Shown piece after piece: positions 9,430 through 20,849 of a stretch of 64,000 bases of DNA. Source of the DNA: Chryseobacterium salivictor (GTDB taxonomy: Bacteria; Bacteroidota; Bacteroidia; Flavobacteriales; Weeksellaceae). The stretch lies in NCBI RefSeq assembly GCF_004359195.1, contig NZ_CP037954.1, forward strand, positions 1,550,001-1,614,000, given 5' to 3'. How positions within the stretch are numbered: position 1 is the first letter of the stretch; the number at the start of each line of letters is the position of its first letter. Below the pieces are notes generated by a model. That model did no database searches. It was not told the origin of the DNA and saw only the letters and a list, made by a program, of their open reading frames with translations. The position numbers and the translations under genes are program-made.

Positions 9430-12400
9430 ATGAGTAAATCTAAAGCAGTCGCTAAAACTCAGGCCAATGAAAGAATCAATTTCTCCGAAGCAAAAGGAAA
9501 AATTGTTACCCCTGACTTTTTGGACATTCAGATCCAATCTTTCAAAGAATTTTTCCAGTTGGATACCCTTCCGGAGCAGAGACTCAAAGAATCTTTGTAC
9601 AAAACCTTTGAAGAGAATTTCCCAATTACCGATTCTAGAAACAATTTCGTTTTAGAATTTTTAGATTATTTGGTAGATTCACCCCGATACTCGAGAGACG
9701 AGTGTGTAGAAAGAGGTTTAACCTATTCGGTTCCTCTTAAAGCCAGACTAAAATTGTATTGTACCGACCCGGAACACGAAGATTTCCAAACGGTAGTACA
9801 AGACGTTTATTTAGGACCGGTTCCTTATATGACGCCGTCTGGATCATTTATTATTAATGGCGCTGAGCGGGTTATCGTAACCCAGTTGCACCGTTCACCA
9901 GGTGTTTTCTTTGGTCAAACGTATCACGCCAACGGAACCAAATTGTACTATTCCCGTATTATTCCTTTTAAAGGATCCTGGATGGAATTTACAACCGACA
10001 TTAATAATGTAATGTTCGCGTATATCGACCGTAAGAAAAAATTACCATTAACAACTTTGTTAAGAGCTATCGGATACGAATCCGATAAAGACATTTTACA
10101 GATTTTCGACCTTGCCGAAGAAGTGAAAGTTTCTAAAGCAGCGTTGAAAAAAGTAGAAGGAAGAGTTCTTGCAGCGAGAGTTTTGAACACCTGGTTCGAA
10201 GATTTCGTTGATGAGGATACCGGTGAAGTCGTTTCTATCGAAAGAAATGAAATCATCCTTGATAGAGAAACCGTTCTTGAAAAAGAACATGTTGAAATGA
10301 TTATCGATTCCGGTGTGAAATCAATTTTGATTCACAAGGAAAATGCTAATGAATTCTCTATCATCCAGAATACATTACAAAAAGACCCTACCAACTCAGA
10401 AAAAGAAGCGGTAGAGTATATTTACCGTCAGTTGCGTAATGCAGATCCGCCCGATGAAGAAACAGCACGTGGAATTATTGAAAAATTATTCTTCTCTGAG
10501 CAACGTTATTCATTAGGTGAAGTTGGCCGTTACCGACTGAACAAAAAATTAGGATTAAATATTCCTGAAAAAACTGAAGTTTTAACCAAAGATGATATCA
10601 TCGCGATCGTAAGACATTTGATCCAGTTGGTAAATTCTAAAGCGGAAGTTGATGATATTGACCACTTGTCAAACAGAAGAATTAAAACTGTTGGTGAGCA
10701 ATTATCAGGACAGTTCGGGGTAGGTCTTTCGAGAATCGCCAGAACAATCCGCGAGCGTATGAACGTTAGAGATAACGAAATCTTTACGCCAATTGATTTG
10801 GTTAATGCGAAAACTTTAACCTCAGTGATCAACTCGTTCTTCGGAACCAACCAGTTGTCTCAGTTCATGGACCAAACCAACCCGCTATCAGAAATCACGC
10901 ACAAGCGTAGACTTTCTGCCCTGGGACCTGGTGGTTTATCAAGAGAGAGAGCAGGTTTCGAGGTACGTGACGTTCACCATACGCACTACGGTCGTATTTG
11001 TCCGATTGAAACTCCTGAGGGACCAAACATTGGTTTGATTTCTTCTTTAGGAATTTATGCAAAAATCAATACTTTAGGTTTCATCGAAACTCCATATAGA
11101 AAAGTAGAAAACGGTAAAGTTGATTTAAAAGGAACTCAGATTTATTTAAATGCTGAAGATGAAGAAGACAGAGTAATTGCTCAGGCAAATATCGAAATGA
11201 AGGACGACGGTACCATCCTTACAGACAGAGTTATCGCTCGTTTGGATGGTGATTATCCGGTAGTGGAGCCGCAGCAGGTAGATTTGATTGATGTTGCACC
11301 AAACCAGATTTCCGGTATTTCTGCTTCATTGATTCCTTTCCTGGAGCATGATGATGCGAATAGAGCATTGATGGGATCGAATATGATGCGTCAGGCAGTT
11401 CCATTATTGAAACCGGAAGCACCAATCGTAGGTACAGGTTTAGAAAAACAGGTAGCGAGTGACTCCAGAGTCTTGATTAATGCTGAAGGAACTGGAATCG
11501 TAGAATATGTTGATGCTGATAAAATCACCATTAAATATGATAGAACTGATGACCAGAATTTAGTTTCTTTCGATTCAGGGACAAAAACTTATAAATTAAC
11601 CAAATTCCGTAAAACCAACCAGAGTACCACGATTACTTTGAGACCAAACGTAAGAGTAGGTGACAAAGTAGAAAAAGGTCAGGTTCTTTGCGACGGTTAT
11701 GCAACTGAAAACGGTGAATTGGCAATCGGTAGAAACCTTACTGTAGCATTTATGCCATGGAAAGGGTACAACTTTGAGGATGCGATCGTAATTAATGAAA
11801 AAGTAGTTCGTGAGGACTGGTTTACTTCAATTCACGTTGATGAATATACACTGGAAGTTCGTGATACCAAATTAGGTATGGAGGAATTGACCGCAGATAT
11901 TCCTAACGTTTCAGAAGAAGCAACCAAAGATTTGGACGAAAACGGTATGATCAGAATCGGTGCTGATGTGAAGCCTGGTGATATCATGATTGGTAAGATT
12001 ACGCCAAAAGGGGAATCTGATCCAACGCCGGAAGAGAAATTATTGAGAGCAATTTTCGGTGACAAAGCCGGAGATGTAAAAGATGCTTCGTTAAAAGCAG
12101 ATTCTTCATTAAGAGGAGTTGTAATTAACAAGAAATTATTCTCAAGAAATATCAAAGACAAAAAGAAAAGATCCGAAGAGAAATTGAAACTTGAAGAAAT
12201 CGAAAACACGTACAAAGCGAAATTCGACGAATTAAGAGGAACACTTCTTGAAAAATTAGGAACTTTAGTAAACGGTAAAACTTCTCAGGGAGTGAATAAC
12301 GATCTGGCTGAAGAAATCATCGGAAAAGGAGTGAAGTTTACAACGAAACTTCTTCAGTCTGTTGAAGATTATGTAAATGTAAGCGGTGCTGACTGGACTG

Positions 12401-13257
12401 TTGACGCTGAACGTAATGAACTGGTTAAACAGTTAATTCATAACTACAAAATCAAATACAACGATCTGAACGGTGTTAAAAACCGTGAGAAATTTGCAAT
12501 CTCAATCGGAGACGAACTTCCTGCAGGTATCATCAAATTGGCGAAAGTGTACGTTGCTAAAAAACGTAAACTGAACGTAGGTGATAAAATGGCGGGACGT
12601 CACGGTAACAAAGGGATTGTGTCAAGAATCGTTCGTGAAGAAGACATGCCGTTCTTAGAAGACGGAACTCCGGTAGATATCGTATTGAATCCACTTGGTG
12701 TACCTTCCCGTATGAACATCGGTCAGATTTACGAAACCGTTCTAGGTTGGGCTGGACAAAAATTAGGGTTGAAATTTGCAACTCCAATTTTCGACGGTGC
12801 AAGTTTAGAGCAGATTACAGAATATACCGAGCAGGCAGGTTTACCAAAATACGGCAGTACTTATCTATATGACGGTGGAACAGGTGAAAGATTCGCGCAG
12901 CCAGCAACGGTTGGGATCATTTACATGTTGAAACTGGGCCACATGGTAGATGACAAAATGCACGCACGTTCAATCGGACCTTATTCATTGATTACGCAGC
13001 AGCCGTTAGGAGGTAAAGCGCAGTTTGGTGGACAGAGATTCGGAGAGATGGAGGTTTGGGCATTGGAGGCATTTGGTGCTTCAAATATCCTGAGAGAAAT
13101 CTTGACCGTGAAGTCAGATGATGTGATTGGTAGAGCAAAAACTTACGAAGCGATTGCGAAAGGAGAAGCAATGCCTGAACCAGGTATTCCGGAATCTTTC
13201 AACGTATTGCTTCATGAGTTGAAAGGTCTTGGTCTTGATGTAAGACTGGAAGAATAG
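9430..13257 (+). CDS. rpoB: DNA-directed RNA polymerase subunit beta
   Basis: A 1275-residue beta subunit. The rifampicin-pocket region is visible around [20 protein letters not shown] and [11 protein letters not shown]. The active-site-proximal [12 protein letters not shown] and [10 protein letters not shown] motifs and the C-terminal [20 protein letters not shown] are intact. The Phe of [10 protein letters not shown] and the His of [11 protein letters not shown] are the wild-type residues at the classic rifampicin sites. rpoC follows after 83 bases with no terminator, so the two are one transcription unit. Confidence 0.99.
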   Translation: MSKSKAVAKTQANERINFSEAKGKIVTPDFLDIQIQSFKEFFQLDTLPEQRLKESLYKTFEENFPITDSRNNFVLEFLDYLVDSPRYSRDECVERGLTYSVPLKARLKLYCTDPEHEDFQTVVQDVYLGPVPYMTPSGSFIINGAERVIVTQLHRSPGVFFGQTYHANGTKLYYSRIIPFKGSWMEFTTDINNVMFAYIDRKKKLPLTTLLRAIGYESDKDILQIFDLAEEVKVSKAALKKVEGRVLAARVLNTWFEDFVDEDTGEVVSIERNEIILDRETVLEKEHVEMIIDSGVKSILIHKENANEFSIIQNTLQKDPTNSEKEAVEYIYRQLRNADPPDEETARGIIEKLFFSEQRYSLGEVGRYRLNKKLGLNIPEKTEVLTKDDIIAIVRHLIQLVNSKAEVDDIDHLSNRRIKTVGEQLSGQFGVGLSRIARTIRERMNVRDNEIFTPIDLVNAKTLTSVINSFFGTNQLSQFMDQTNPLSEITHKRRLSALGPGGLSRERAGFEVRDVHHTHYGRICPIETPEGPNIGLISSLGIYAKINTLGFIETPYRKVENGKVDLKGTQIYLNAEDEEDRVIAQANIEMKDDGTILTDRVIARLDGDYPVVEPQQVDLIDVAPNQISGISASLIPFLEHDDANRALMGSNMMRQAVPLLKPEAPIVGTGLEKQVASDSRVLINAEGTGIVEYVDADKITIKYDRTDDQNLVSFDSGTKTYKLTKFRKTNQSTTITLRPNVRVGDKVEKGQVLCDGYATENGELAIGRNLTVAFMPWKGYNFEDAIVINEKVVREDWFTSIHVDEYTLEVRDTKLGMEELTADIPNVSEEATKDLDENGMIRIGADVKPGDIMIGKITPKGESDPTPEEKLLRAIFGDKAGDVKDASLKADSSLRGVVINKKLFSRNIKDKKKRSEEKLKLEEIENTYKAKFDELRGTLLEKLGTLVNGKTSQGVNNDLAEEIIGKGVKFTTKLLQSVEDYVNVSGADWTVDAERNELVKQLIHNYKIKYNDLNGVKNREKFAISIGDELPAGIIKLAKVYVAKKRKLNVGDKMAGRHGNKGIVSRIVREEDMPFLEDGTPVDIVLNPLGVPSRMNIGQIYETVLGWAGQKLGLKFATPIFDGASLEQITEYTEQAGLPKYGSTYLYDGGTGERFAQPATVGIIYMLKLGHMVDDKMHARSIGPYSLITQQPLGGKAQFGGQRFGEMEVWALEAFGASNILREILTVKSDDVIGRAKTYEAIAKGEAMPEPGIPESFNVLLHELKGLGLDVRLEE

Positions 13258-13340
13258 AATAGAGACTTTTAGACGTGAGATTAGAGATTTTAATTGCTCT
13301 ACTCGCCGCTCTCTCAATCTTTTAATCTAAATTTAAACAA

Positions 13341-16300
13341 ATGTCAAACAAAAATAAAACAAGTAATTTTAGTAAAATTACAATTGGTCTTTCTTCACCG
13401 GAATCTATTTTACAGGATTCAAGAGGTGAAGTTTTAAAGCCCGAAACAATTAACTACCGTACGCACAAGCCGGAAAGAGATGGTCTTTTCTGCGAAAAAA
13501 TATTCGGTCCTGTTAAGGATTACGAATGTGCCTGTGGGAAATACAAAAGGATCCGATACAAAGGAATCGTTTGTGACCGTTGTGGTGTAGAGGTTACTGA
13601 GAAAAAAGTACGTAGAGAAAGAATCGGGCATATCGGCCTGGTTGTTCCTGTGGCTCATATCTGGTACTTCCGTTCTTTACCGAATAAAATCGGGTATCTT
13701 TTAGGATTGCCGTCTAAGAAATTAGACATGATCATCTATTATGAAAGATATGTTGTCATTCAGCAAGGTATGGCTAAAAGAGCCGATGGTGCTGACTTCG
13801 ATGATAAAGAATTCTTAACAGAAGAAGAATATCTGGATGTTCTGGAAACTCTTCCTGCGGACAATCAATATCTTGATGATGCTGATCCGAACAAATTCAT
13901 CGCGAAGATGGGTGCGGAAGCAGTGGAGCAGTTATTGAGCAGAATCGATCTTGATACCTTATCATTCGACCTGCGTCACAAAGCGCACAACGAATCTTCA
14001 AAACAAAGAAGAACAGAAGCATTAAAAAGACTGAACGTTGTAGAAGCGATCAGAGGAGCAAATACCAGAATGGTTAACCGTCCGGAATGGATGATTATGA
14101 GAGTGCTTCCTGTAATTCCACCAGAATTGAGACCTTTGGTTCCATTGGATGGTGGTCGTTTTGCGACTTCGGATTTAAATGACCTTTACAGAAGAGTAAT
14201 CATTAGAAATAACCGTTTAAAAAGACTTTTGGAAATTAAAGCTCCGGAAGTAATCTTGAGAAACGAAAAAAGAATGTTGCAGGAATCTGTAGATTCATTA
14301 TTCGATAACACCAGAAAATCTTCTGCAGTAAAATCGGAATCCAACAGACCATTGAAATCACTTTCTGATTCATTGAAAGGTAAACAGGGTCGTTTCCGTC
14401 AAAACTTACTGGGAAAACGTGTGGATTATTCTGCCCGTTCCGTAATCGTCGTTGGACCAAACCTGAAACTTCACGAATGCGGTATTCCAAAAGATATGGC
14501 AGCGGAATTGTACAAACCGTTCATCATCAGAAAACTGATTGAAAGAGGAATTGTAAAAACCGTAAAATCGGCGAAAAGAATCATTGATAGAAAAGAGCCA
14601 GTTGTTTATGACATCCTGGAAGGAATCATCAAAGGTCACCCGGTTCTTTTGAACAGAGCGCCTACTCTTCACAGATTGGGTATCCAGGCATTCCAGCCGA
14701 AAATGATCGAAGGAAAAGCAATCCAGCTTCACCCATTGTGTACCACTGCATTTAATGCGGATTTTGATGGTGACCAGATGGCGGTGCATTTACCTTTAGG
14801 TCCTGAGGCAATCTTAGAAGCACAACTTCTGATGTTAGGTTCTCAGAATATCTTGAACCCTGCAAACGGTTCTCCAATTACGGTACCTTCTCAGGATATG
14901 GTTTTGGGTCTGTATTATATGACCAAAGAATTATCCTCAACGGATGACATGAAAGTACTGGGTGAAGGCCTGGCTTTCTATTCTCCACAAGAAGTAGAAA
15001 TTGCTTATGCAGAAGGAAAAGTTTCCCTGAATGCAAAAGTAAGATGTAGAGTTCCTGTAAAAGAAGAAGGTGAATTGATAACCCGATTGGTAGAAACAAC
15101 TGCCGGTAGAGTATTATTCAACCAGATTGTTCCTGAAGGGGTAGGATTTGTTAACGAACTTTTAACCAAGAAATCATTGAGAAATGTTATTGGTAGAATT
15201 TTAGCGGATACAGATTTCCCTACAACCGTAGACTTCTTAGATGATATGAAAGACTTAGGTTATTCCCACGCATTCCGCGGAGGATTATCCTTTAGTTTAG
15301 GTGATATCGTAATTCCTGTTGAAAAGAAAGACATGATTGCAACGGCTGTAGAAACAGTAGATGAAATCAAGGCTAACTATAACATGGGATTGATTACCGA
15401 TACAGAGCGTTATAACCAGGTCATTGATGTTTGGACGAACACCAACGCAGGATTAACTGAGATGATTATGAGCAGAATGAAAACCGATCAAGGTGGATTC
15501 AATTCTGTTTATATGATGCTTGATTCTGGAGCAAGGGGTTCCAAAGAGCAGATCCGTCAGCTTTCAGGAATGAGGGGATTGATGGCAAAACCACAAAAAG
15601 CCGGTTCATCTGGAGCAGAGATTATTGAAAACCCGATTGTAGCCAACTTTAAAGAAGGTCTTTCAATTTTAGAATACTTTATCTCTACTCACGGTGCGCG
15701 TAAAGGTCTTGCGGATACCGCACTGAAAACTGCCGATGCTGGTTATTTGACCAGAAGATTGGTAGACGTTGCACAGGATGTAATCATTACTGAAAACGAC
15801 TGTGGAACTTTAAGAGGAACAGAAATTACTCCACTTAAGAAAAATGACGAAATCGTTGAACGTATTTCTGAAAGAGTTTTAGGTAGAGTTTCTTTACACA
15901 ACGTTTATGATCCGGAAACCGATGAAATCGTCGTAGAAGCTGATCAACTGATCAATGAAGCTTACGCGAAAAAAATCGAAGCAGCTGGAATTGACAGTGT
16001 AGAAGTTCGTTCTCCATTAACTTGTGAAGCGAAAAAAGGAATCTGTGCAGCATGTTACGGTCGTAACTTAGCAACAGGTAAACCTATTCACATGGGTGAA
16101 GCGGTAGGAGTTATCGCAGCACAATCCATCGGTGAGCCAGGAACTCAGTTAACATTGAGAACCTTCCACCAAGGGGGAACTGCAGGAAATATCTCAGAAA
16201 ACCCTTCTATCGTTGCAAGACGTGATGGTATCGTGGAAATGGACGAAATTAGAACCGTTACTTCTGAAAACGAAGCCGGTAAAAAAGCAGAAATCGTAGT

Positions 16301-17606
16301 TTCCCGTTCAACAGAATTCCGTTTGGTAGCAGACAATGCTGCAAGAACGCCGTTGATGGTTGCCAATATTCCTTATGGATCTGAATTGGCGGTGAAACCG
16401 GGAGATAAAGTACTAAAAGGAGATTTAATCTGTAAGTGGGATCCGTATAATGCGGTAATCATCGCTGAATCTGCAGGTAAGATCGAATATGAAGACATTA
16501 TTCAGGGTATTTCATTCTCACTGGAGATTGATGAGCAGACCGGTTTCGAAGAGAAAGTAATTTCTGAATCCAGAAACAAGAAAGCCGTACCAACCCTGAA
16601 AGTTGTGGATTCTAAAGGAGTTGAGCAAAAAGCATACAACTTACCGGTAGGAGCACACATCATGGTCAACGATGGTGAGAAAATTAAGGCCGGTAAAGTA
16701 ATGATCAAGATTCCAAGAAAATCTGCTAAATCAGGAGATATTACAGGGGGTCTACCGAGAGTTACCGAATTGTTCGAAGCGAGAAATCCTTCAAACCCTG
16801 CGGTAGTTACGGAAATCGACGGAGTGGTATCTTACGGTAAAATCAAAAGAGGTAACCGTGAGTTGATCGTAGAAGCAAAAACCGGCGAAATCACTAAATA
16901 TTTAGTGAAATTATCCAACCAGATTTTGGTTCAGGAAAATGACTTCGTAAGAGCTGGATCACCATTATCAAATGGATCTACCACACCGGATGACATCTTG
17001 AAAATTAAAGGGCCAACTGCCGTACAGGAATATTTGGTGAATGAAATTCAGGAAGTTTACCGTCTGCAAGGGGTGAAAATCGATGATAAACACTTTGAAA
17101 TTATTGTGCGTCAGATGATGACCAAAGTTTCAATTGTTGATGGTGGAGATACTCAGTTCTTAGAAGGTGCACTGGAACATAAAGGGGATTTCTTAGAAGA
17201 AAACAACCGCGTGTTCGGTCTTAAAGTAGTTGTGGAAGCCGGTGATTCGAAAGAATTCAAACCAGGTCAAATGATTACCACCAAAGAATTAAGAGATGAG
17301 AACTCTAAACTGAGACGCGAGGATCTGGCTTTAGTAGAAGTTCGTGACGCACTTCCAGCAACCGCAACACCGGTATTGCAGGGAATTACAAGAGCGGCGC
17401 TACAAACCAAATCATTCATGTCTGCAGCCTCTTTCCAGGAAACAACGAAAGTATTGAACGAAGCGGCAGTTTCAGGAAAAGTAGATTACCTGAGCGGTCT
17501 GAAAGAAAACGTAATTGTAGGACACAGAATTCCTGCAGGTACCGGTCTGAAAGACTACCAAAACGTGATCGTGGGTTCTAAAAAAGAATTCGAAGACATT
17601 AATTAA
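13341..17606 (+). CDS. rpoC: DNA-directed RNA polymerase subunit beta'
   Basis: A 1421-residue beta' subunit. The N-terminal zinc site has [20 protein letters not shown], and the catalytic Mg-binding [12 protein letters not shown] lies near residue 472. The second zinc site [16 protein letters not shown] and the trigger-loop region [16 protein letters not shown] follow. Complete, with no long lineage insertions obvious by eye. The stop codon is followed at once by a GATAGA-type inverted repeat rather than a classical terminator. Confidence 0.99.
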   Translation: MSNKNKTSNFSKITIGLSSPESILQDSRGEVLKPETINYRTHKPERDGLFCEKIFGPVKDYECACGKYKRIRYKGIVCDRCGVEVTEKKVRRERIGHIGLVVPVAHIWYFRSLPNKIGYLLGLPSKKLDMIIYYERYVVIQQGMAKRADGADFDDKEFLTEEEYLDVLETLPADNQYLDDADPNKFIAKMGAEAVEQLLSRIDLDTLSFDLRHKAHNESSKQRRTEALKRLNVVEAIRGANTRMVNRPEWMIMRVLPVIPPELRPLVPLDGGRFATSDLNDLYRRVIIRNNRLKRLLEIKAPEVILRNEKRMLQESVDSLFDNTRKSSAVKSESNRPLKSLSDSLKGKQGRFRQNLLGKRVDYSARSVIVVGPNLKLHECGIPKDMAAELYKPFIIRKLIERGIVKTVKSAKRIIDRKEPVVYDILEGIIKGHPVLLNRAPTLHRLGIQAFQPKMIEGKAIQLHPLCTTAFNADFDGDQMAVHLPLGPEAILEAQLLMLGSQNILNPANGSPITVPSQDMVLGLYYMTKELSSTDDMKVLGEGLAFYSPQEVEIAYAEGKVSLNAKVRCRVPVKEEGELITRLVETTAGRVLFNQIVPEGVGFVNELLTKKSLRNVIGRILADTDFPTTVDFLDDMKDLGYSHAFRGGLSFSLGDIVIPVEKKDMIATAVETVDEIKANYNMGLITDTERYNQVIDVWTNTNAGLTEMIMSRMKTDQGGFNSVYMMLDSGARGSKEQIRQLSGMRGLMAKPQKAGSSGAEIIENPIVANFKEGLSILEYFISTHGARKGLADTALKTADAGYLTRRLVDVAQDVIITENDCGTLRGTEITPLKKNDEIVERISERVLGRVSLHNVYDPETDEIVVEADQLINEAYAKKIEAAGIDSVEVRSPLTCEAKKGICAACYGRNLATGKPIHMGEAVGVIAAQSIGEPGTQLTLRTFHQGGTAGNISENPSIVARRDGIVEMDEIRTVTSENEAGKKAEIVVSRSTEFRLVADNAARTPLMVANIPYGSELAVKPGDKVLKGDLICKWDPYNAVIIAESAGKIEYEDIIQGISFSLEIDEQTGFEEKVISESRNKKAVPTLKVVDSKGVEQKAYNLPVGAHIMVNDGEKIKAGKVMIKIPRKSAKSGDITGGLPRVTELFEARNPSNPAVVTEIDGVVSYGKIKRGNRELIVEAKTGEITKYLVKLSNQILVQENDFVRAGSPLSNGSTTPDDILKIKGPTAVQEYLVNEIQEVYRLQGVKIDDKHFEIIVRQMMTKVSIVDGGDTQFLEGALEHKGDFLEENNRVFGLKVVVEAGDSKEFKPGQMITTKELRDENSKLRREDLALVEVRDALPATATPVLQGITRAALQTKSFMSAASFQETTKVLNEAAVSGKVDYLSGLKENVIVGHRIPAGTGLKDYQNVIVGSKKEFEDIN

Positions 17607-17608
17607 GA

Positions 17609-17717
17609 CGGATAGATAATAGATGGATAGATAATAGACAGATAGATCATAATATGTTTCTATCGTCTATTAGTCTATCATCCAAAAGTCTATTATCTAA
17701 AAGTCTATCATCTAAAA
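17609..17717. repeat. GATAGA-type inverted repeat after rpoC
   Basis: The left arm (17609-17648) is built of GATAGATAATAGA-like units and the right arm (about 17653-17717) of TCTATTATCTAAAAG-like units. The arms are complementary and can fold into a long hairpin between rpoC and the DUF3467 gene. Related strings occur at 46833-46910, 47107-47180, 56164-56196 and 58798-58853. Confidence 0.8.
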
Positions 17718-17741
17718 ATAAAATTTAAAATATTAAAAAAA

Positions 17742-18053
17742 ATGGACAACAATCAAAATCAAAACCAAGATCCAAACAACATCAACATTCAGTTAAACGA
17801 AATGGTTGCGGCCGGCGTTTACTGTAACTTAGCTTTAGTAAATCATTCTCCATCAGAATTCGTAGTAGATTTCATCCAAATGATGCCAGGAGTTCAGCAG
17901 GCTAATGTAAGATCAAGAGTAATCTTGGCTCCGTTACACGCAAAAAGAGTAATGGCTGCATTGCAACAAAACATCAATAACTACGAACAACAATTCGGCG
18001 AAATCAAAGAAATTGAGCCGTTCGTATTAGGAGGAAACAACGTACAGGCATAA
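17742..18053 (+). CDS. DUF3467 domain-containing protein
   Basis: A 103-residue soluble protein of the DUF3467 family, function unknown. An Asn/Gln-rich start (about 1-16) leads into the conserved core NEMVAAGVYCNLALVNHSPSE and FVVDFIQMMPG, then a helical end containing HAKRVMAALQQNI. In Bacteroidota this family is typically the neighbour of rpoC, suggesting a link to transcription that remains unproven. A strong terminator follows 50 bases downstream, so it probably shares the rpoBC transcript. Confidence 0.9.
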   Translation: MDNNQNQNQDPNNINIQLNEMVAAGVYCNLALVNHSPSEFVVDFIQMMPGVQQANVRSRVILAPLHAKRVMAALQQNINNYEQQFGEIKEIEPFVLGGNNVQA

Positions 18054-18104
18054 AATTTTCTATTTTGGCAAAGTTCCAAACTTTGCCAAAGTTTTTCAAA
18101 ATAG

Positions 18105-18140
18105 AAATCCCGGTTCATTCAGTTGAATCGGGATTTTTTT
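18105..18140 (+). terminator. Terminator closing the rpoBC-DUF3467 unit
   Basis: AAATCCCGGTTCA (18105-18117) pairs with TGAATCGGGATTT (18124-18136), one G-U pair, and runs into TTTTTTT. A smaller perfect hairpin, TTGGCAAAG/CTTTGCCAA, precedes it at about 18065-18089. Confidence 0.92.
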
Positions 18141-18153
18141 GTTTAACAGATTA

Positions 18154-18290
18154 ATGAGAAGCATCAAAATCTTCGCTTCCCAGACCACCGGTCGCGCTGT
18201 CCGCTGTATCTTTCTTATCTCGTCTGAGGACGAGCCAAGAAAGGATGCCGCTCCCATCGCGGCTAGGTTGAAGGGATGTTTCTATCTTCA
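18154..18290 (+). repeat. Hairpin-containing extragenic element, copy 1
   Basis: The segment has GCTGTCCGCT, then ATCTTTCTT, a small perfect hairpin CTCGTCTGAGGACGAG (18213-18228), AAGAAAGGATGCC, then CCATCGCGGCTA. The same order (GCTGTCCGTT, ATCTTTTTTC, hairpin, GAAAAAGGATTTCC, CCATCGGGGCTA) occurs on the minus strand at 22085-22205. It is open for translation in one frame, but the conservation looks structural, so no gene is called. Elements of this style are widespread in Bacteroidota intergenic DNA. Confidence 0.65.
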
Positions 18291-18414
18291 AAGAAATACG
18301 CAATCGTTGAAAATTTGTGCATTCGCAGCTTTTCCTGAAAACAATAAATTCTTACCGAATTTTGCCAAACCTTCCGGAAATTCCTATCTTCCTCAAAAAT
18401 ATTACCTCTTTCCA

Positions 18415-18903
18415 ATGCAAAAATCAATCTTCCTTCTCCTCTTTATTTTCTTCGGAACCTTAACTATTCCAGCATCTTTTCAATATTCACCCCAAACCGA
18501 CCAACTTATTCTAAAAGTAAAAGTAATCGGTGTAAAAGACGGCGATACGGTTGAGGTTTTGTATTACCAACTTCCCATGGTCATTCGGCTCGAGCATATC
18601 GATGCGCCGGAAAAGAAACAGGCGTTCGGCACTGTTTCAAAACAGAAACTTTCAGAATTGTGTTTCGGGAAAAATGTGACCCTCATCAGCAAAGGAAAAA
18701 AAGGAAACTATGATGGACGCGGACGTATGATCGCCGAGATTTACGTGAACGATAAAATCTGCGCCAACAAAGAAATGGTGAAGTCAGGTTTGGCCTGGCA
18801 CTATAAAAAATATTCAAAAAGTGGGGAATATGCGCAGTTGGAAAATATGGCAAGAAGAAATAGAGTAGGCCTTTGGGCAGATAAAAGTGTAACAGCTCCC
18901 TGA
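18415..18903 (+). CDS. Secreted thermonuclease (SNase-like) family protein
   Basis: A 162-residue staphylococcal-nuclease-fold protein. A signal peptide (MQKSIFLLLFIFFGTLTIP) points to export. The core starts at VKVIGVKDGDTVEVL; the Ca-binding Asp, the first catalytic Arg (VIRLEHIDAPE) with Glu, and the second Arg (GRGRMIAEIYV) are all in place. The usual SNase C-terminal motif NRVGLWAD is present. The frame is open back to 18139, but that extension runs through an extragenic repeat and lacks protein-like conservation; the ATG at 18415 directly in front of the signal peptide is preferred. Likely degrades extracellular or periplasmic nucleic acid. Confidence 0.85.
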   Translation: MQKSIFLLLFIFFGTLTIPASFQYSPQTDQLILKVKVIGVKDGDTVEVLYYQLPMVIRLEHIDAPEKKQAFGTVSKQKLSELCFGKNVTLISKGKKGNYDGRGRMIAEIYVNDKICANKEMVKSGLAWHYKKYSKSGEYAQLENMARRNRVGLWADKSVTAP

Positions 18904-18984
18904 GATTTCAGAAAATAGTTTATCAATAAACTAATCTAATTGGAATTTTTCTTTTCCACCCCGTGAGCAACAACTTTTGCTACC

Positions 18985-19447
18985 TTTTGAAGACTTTTTA
19001 AAATCAAACTTTTGCGCGTTTTGCGGTTTGAAAAAATAAATATCAAAAAAGCGTAACGTAACAATTTATAATGTGAACTTAAAAACGCAATATGTTCCAT
19101 CTTTAAATTAAACTTTTGCGCCTTTTGTGGTTTAAAAAAATAAATATCAAAAGAGCGCAACGTAACAATTTATAATGTGAACTTAAAAACACAATATGTT
19201 CCATCTTTAAATTAAACTTTTGCGCCTTTTGTGGTTTAAAAAAATAAATATCAAAAGAGCGCAACGTAACAATTTATAATGTGAACTTAAAAACGCAATA
19301 TGTTCCATCTTTAAATTAAACTTTTGCGCCTTTTGTGGTTTAAAAAAATAAATATCAAAAGAGCGCAACGTAACAATTTATAATGTGAACTTAAAAACGC
19401 AATATGTTCTATCTTTAAATTAAACTTTTGTGACTTTTGTGGTTTAT
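18985..19447 (-). repeat. 104-bp tandem repeat array (about 4.4 copies)
   Basis: Equivalent positions recur at 19097, 19201, 19305 and 19409, an exact 104-base period; the first copy (from about 18990) is the most diverged and the last is partial. Each unit carries, on the minus strand, the dispersed head CCACAAAAGGCGCAAAAG followed by a tail with AAAGATGGAAC. Units differ by only a few substitutions. Together with its flanks it fills the 580 bases between the nuclease gene and the hydrolase gene. No gene is supported inside. Confidence 0.95.
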
Positions 19448-19461
19448 AAAAAATTAGCCCT

Positions 19462-19469
19462 TAACTTTG
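19462..19469 (+). promoter_or_regulatory. -7 box of the MBL-fold hydrolase gene
   Basis: TAACTTTG, an exact TAnnTTTG match 14 bases before the ATG. A TTG at 19437-19439 inside the last tandem repeat copy lies 22 bases upstream and may serve as the -33 element. Confidence 0.55.
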
Positions 19470-19483
19470 TAAAAAATTAATCA

Positions 19484-20119
19484 ATGTTGCAGATCAAATC
19501 TTTTGTTTTTAATCCTTTTTCACAGAATACCTATGTCGTTTTTAATGATAATAAAGACGCTTACATTATCGATCCCGGAAATTTCTCCGATGAAGAAACC
19601 GCTGTTTTAGAAAAATTCATCTCCGACAATCAACTGAAAGTTCAGCATATTCTTTTAACTCACGCGCATATCGATCATGTTTTGGGTTTGCAGAAAGCAT
19701 CTGACAAATACAAGGTTCCTGTCCTGATGCATCCAATTGAACAGGAAATTCTGGATCGCAATCCTATGGACGCAAACAGGTTTGGATTTTTCTTTAAACC
19801 CTTTGAAGGAAAAATTTCTTATGTCAAAGAAGACGAAATTCTCAGTTTAGGAAAAGATGAATTTAAAATTATTCATATTCCCGGACACTCACCGGGAAGT
19901 ATTGCTTTTTATAATGAAACTCAGAAATTCATGATTTCGGGAGATGTTTTATTTGAAGGAAGTATCGGCCGAACCGATTTATACAAAGGCGATCACGACC
20001 AACTTATCAGCAATATCAAGTCGAAACTCTTTGTTCTTGATGCAGAAACAAAAGTGTACAGCGGCCACGGAAATCCCACCACGATTGGGTTTGAGAAAAA
20101 TTACAGTCCTTATTTCTAA
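19484..20119 (+). CDS. MBL-fold metallo-hydrolase (glyoxalase II-like)
   Basis: A 211-residue cytosolic hydrolase with the metallo-beta-lactamase fold. The zinc motif HAHIDH is at residues 60-65 (HxHxDH), with the later ligands in HIPGHSPGS, SGDVLFEGSIGR and SGHGNPT. The YcbL/GloB-like size and the FEGSIGRTDL signature suggest a hydroxyacyl-thioester hydrolase, but it lacks the extra C-terminal helical domain of true glyoxalase II, so substrate is open. Convergent with the next gene, sharing a bidirectional terminator. Confidence 0.88.
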   Translation: MLQIKSFVFNPFSQNTYVVFNDNKDAYIIDPGNFSDEETAVLEKFISDNQLKVQHILLTHAHIDHVLGLQKASDKYKVPVLMHPIEQEILDRNPMDANRFGFFFKPFEGKISYVKEDEILSLGKDEFKIIHIPGHSPGSIAFYNETQKFMISGDVLFEGSIGRTDLYKGDHDQLISNIKSKLFVLDAETKVYSGHGNPTTIGFEKNYSPYF

Positions 20120-20139
20120 AAGTAAAAAGGTTAAAGTAA

Positions 20140-20175
20140 AAAGAGCCAAGTAATGCATGTCATACTTGGCTCTTT
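20140..20175. terminator. Bidirectional terminator in a GAGCCAAGTA repeat
   Basis: AAAGAGCCAAGTA (20140-20152) pairs perfectly with TACTTGGCTCTTT (20163-20175). T-runs on one side and A-runs on the other allow termination of both convergent genes. The arms belong to the dispersed GAGCCAAGTAAAAAG repeat family, also at 32653-32687, 52553-52585, 53885-53911 and 57101-57136. Confidence 0.85.
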
Positions 20176-20196
20176 CTTCTTTTTACTTGGCTCTTT

Positions 20197-20757
20197 CTAA
20201 GCTTTCCACTTGATATTGCAACCCATACTTGGTTTCTGTATCTCTTCCTGAGGGGCGCCCGCCAGAAGATTTTCAAAAGCGATAATTAAATCTTCACCGG
20301 TAACTTCTTTTTGATTTCCCGGTCTGGAATCATCCATCTGTCCGCGGTAAATTAAATCTAATTTTTCATCAAAAAAGAAAAAATCCGGCGTGCAGGCTGC
20401 ATCGTATGCTTTTGCAATCGCTTGACTTTCATCATATAAATACGGGAAATCAAATTTTCTTTCCACCTGAAATTCAACCATTTTTTCCGGGGAATCAGTT
20501 GGATATTTTTCTGCGTCGTTGGCATTGATAGCGATAAATTCAATTCCCTGTTCCTGATAATCTTCGTACAGTTCAGTTAATTTATCGATCACGTGAAGCA
20601 CAAACGGACAATGGTTACACATGAAAAAAACAAGTGTTCCTTTTTCGCCTTTTAAATCTTCCAAAGACTGCATTTCGTTGCTTTGGGAAGGATTCGGAAG
20701 TTCAAAGAAAGGTGCTTTGGTTCCGAGTGCGAGCATATTTGAAGGTGTATTTGCCAT
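20197..20757 (-). CDS. Thioredoxin family protein (AhpC/TSA-like redoxin)
   Basis: A 186-residue thioredoxin-fold protein. The redox motif is CNHC in FFMCNHCPFVLHV, not CGPC, followed by a typical redoxin core (IEFIAINANDAEKYPTDSPE, FPYLYDESQAIAKAY) with the cis-Pro in ACTPDFFFF. It has no signal peptide, so it is probably cytosolic. The upstream TTG at 20799 lies inside the -7 box TATATTTG (20797-20804, minus strand), so the ATG at 20757 is taken as the start. Exact partner unknown. Confidence 0.85.
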   Translation of the reverse strand: MANTPSNMLALGTKAPFFELPNPSQSNEMQSLEDLKGEKGTLVFFMCNHCPFVLHVIDKLTELYEDYQEQGIEFIAINANDAEKYPTDSPEKMVEFQVERKFDFPYLYDESQAIAKAYDAACTPDFFFFDEKLDLIYRGQMDDSRPGNQKEVTGEDLIIAFENLLAGAPQEEIQKPSMGCNIKWKA

Positions 20758-20796
20758 GATGATTTGTTGATGAGTTAATGTGATAAAATGATGATA

Positions 20797-20804
20797 CAAA
20801 TATA
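20797..20804 (-). promoter_or_regulatory. -7 box of the CNHC thioredoxin gene
   Basis: TATATTTG on the minus strand, an exact TAnnTTTG match 39 bases before the chosen ATG. Confidence 0.55.
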
Positions 20805-20849
20805 ATGATAAACTACGGCAAAGAAAGAAACAATGTTCAAATTAACAAA

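Noticed and set aside
18205-18245. Hammerhead-ribozyme-like CTGAGGACGAG ... GAAA string
   Set aside because: The core reads CTGAGGA instead of the required CTGATGA and flanking stems do not close; it is explained by the small CTCGTC/GACGAG hairpin.
18139-18414. N-terminal extension of the thermonuclease
   Set aside because: The extension translates an extragenic repeat also present at 22085-22205; the signal peptide starts at the ATG at 18415.
18936-19160. Minus-strand 74-codon frame
   Set aside because: It lies in the 104-bp tandem repeats and repeats itself; no coding evidence.
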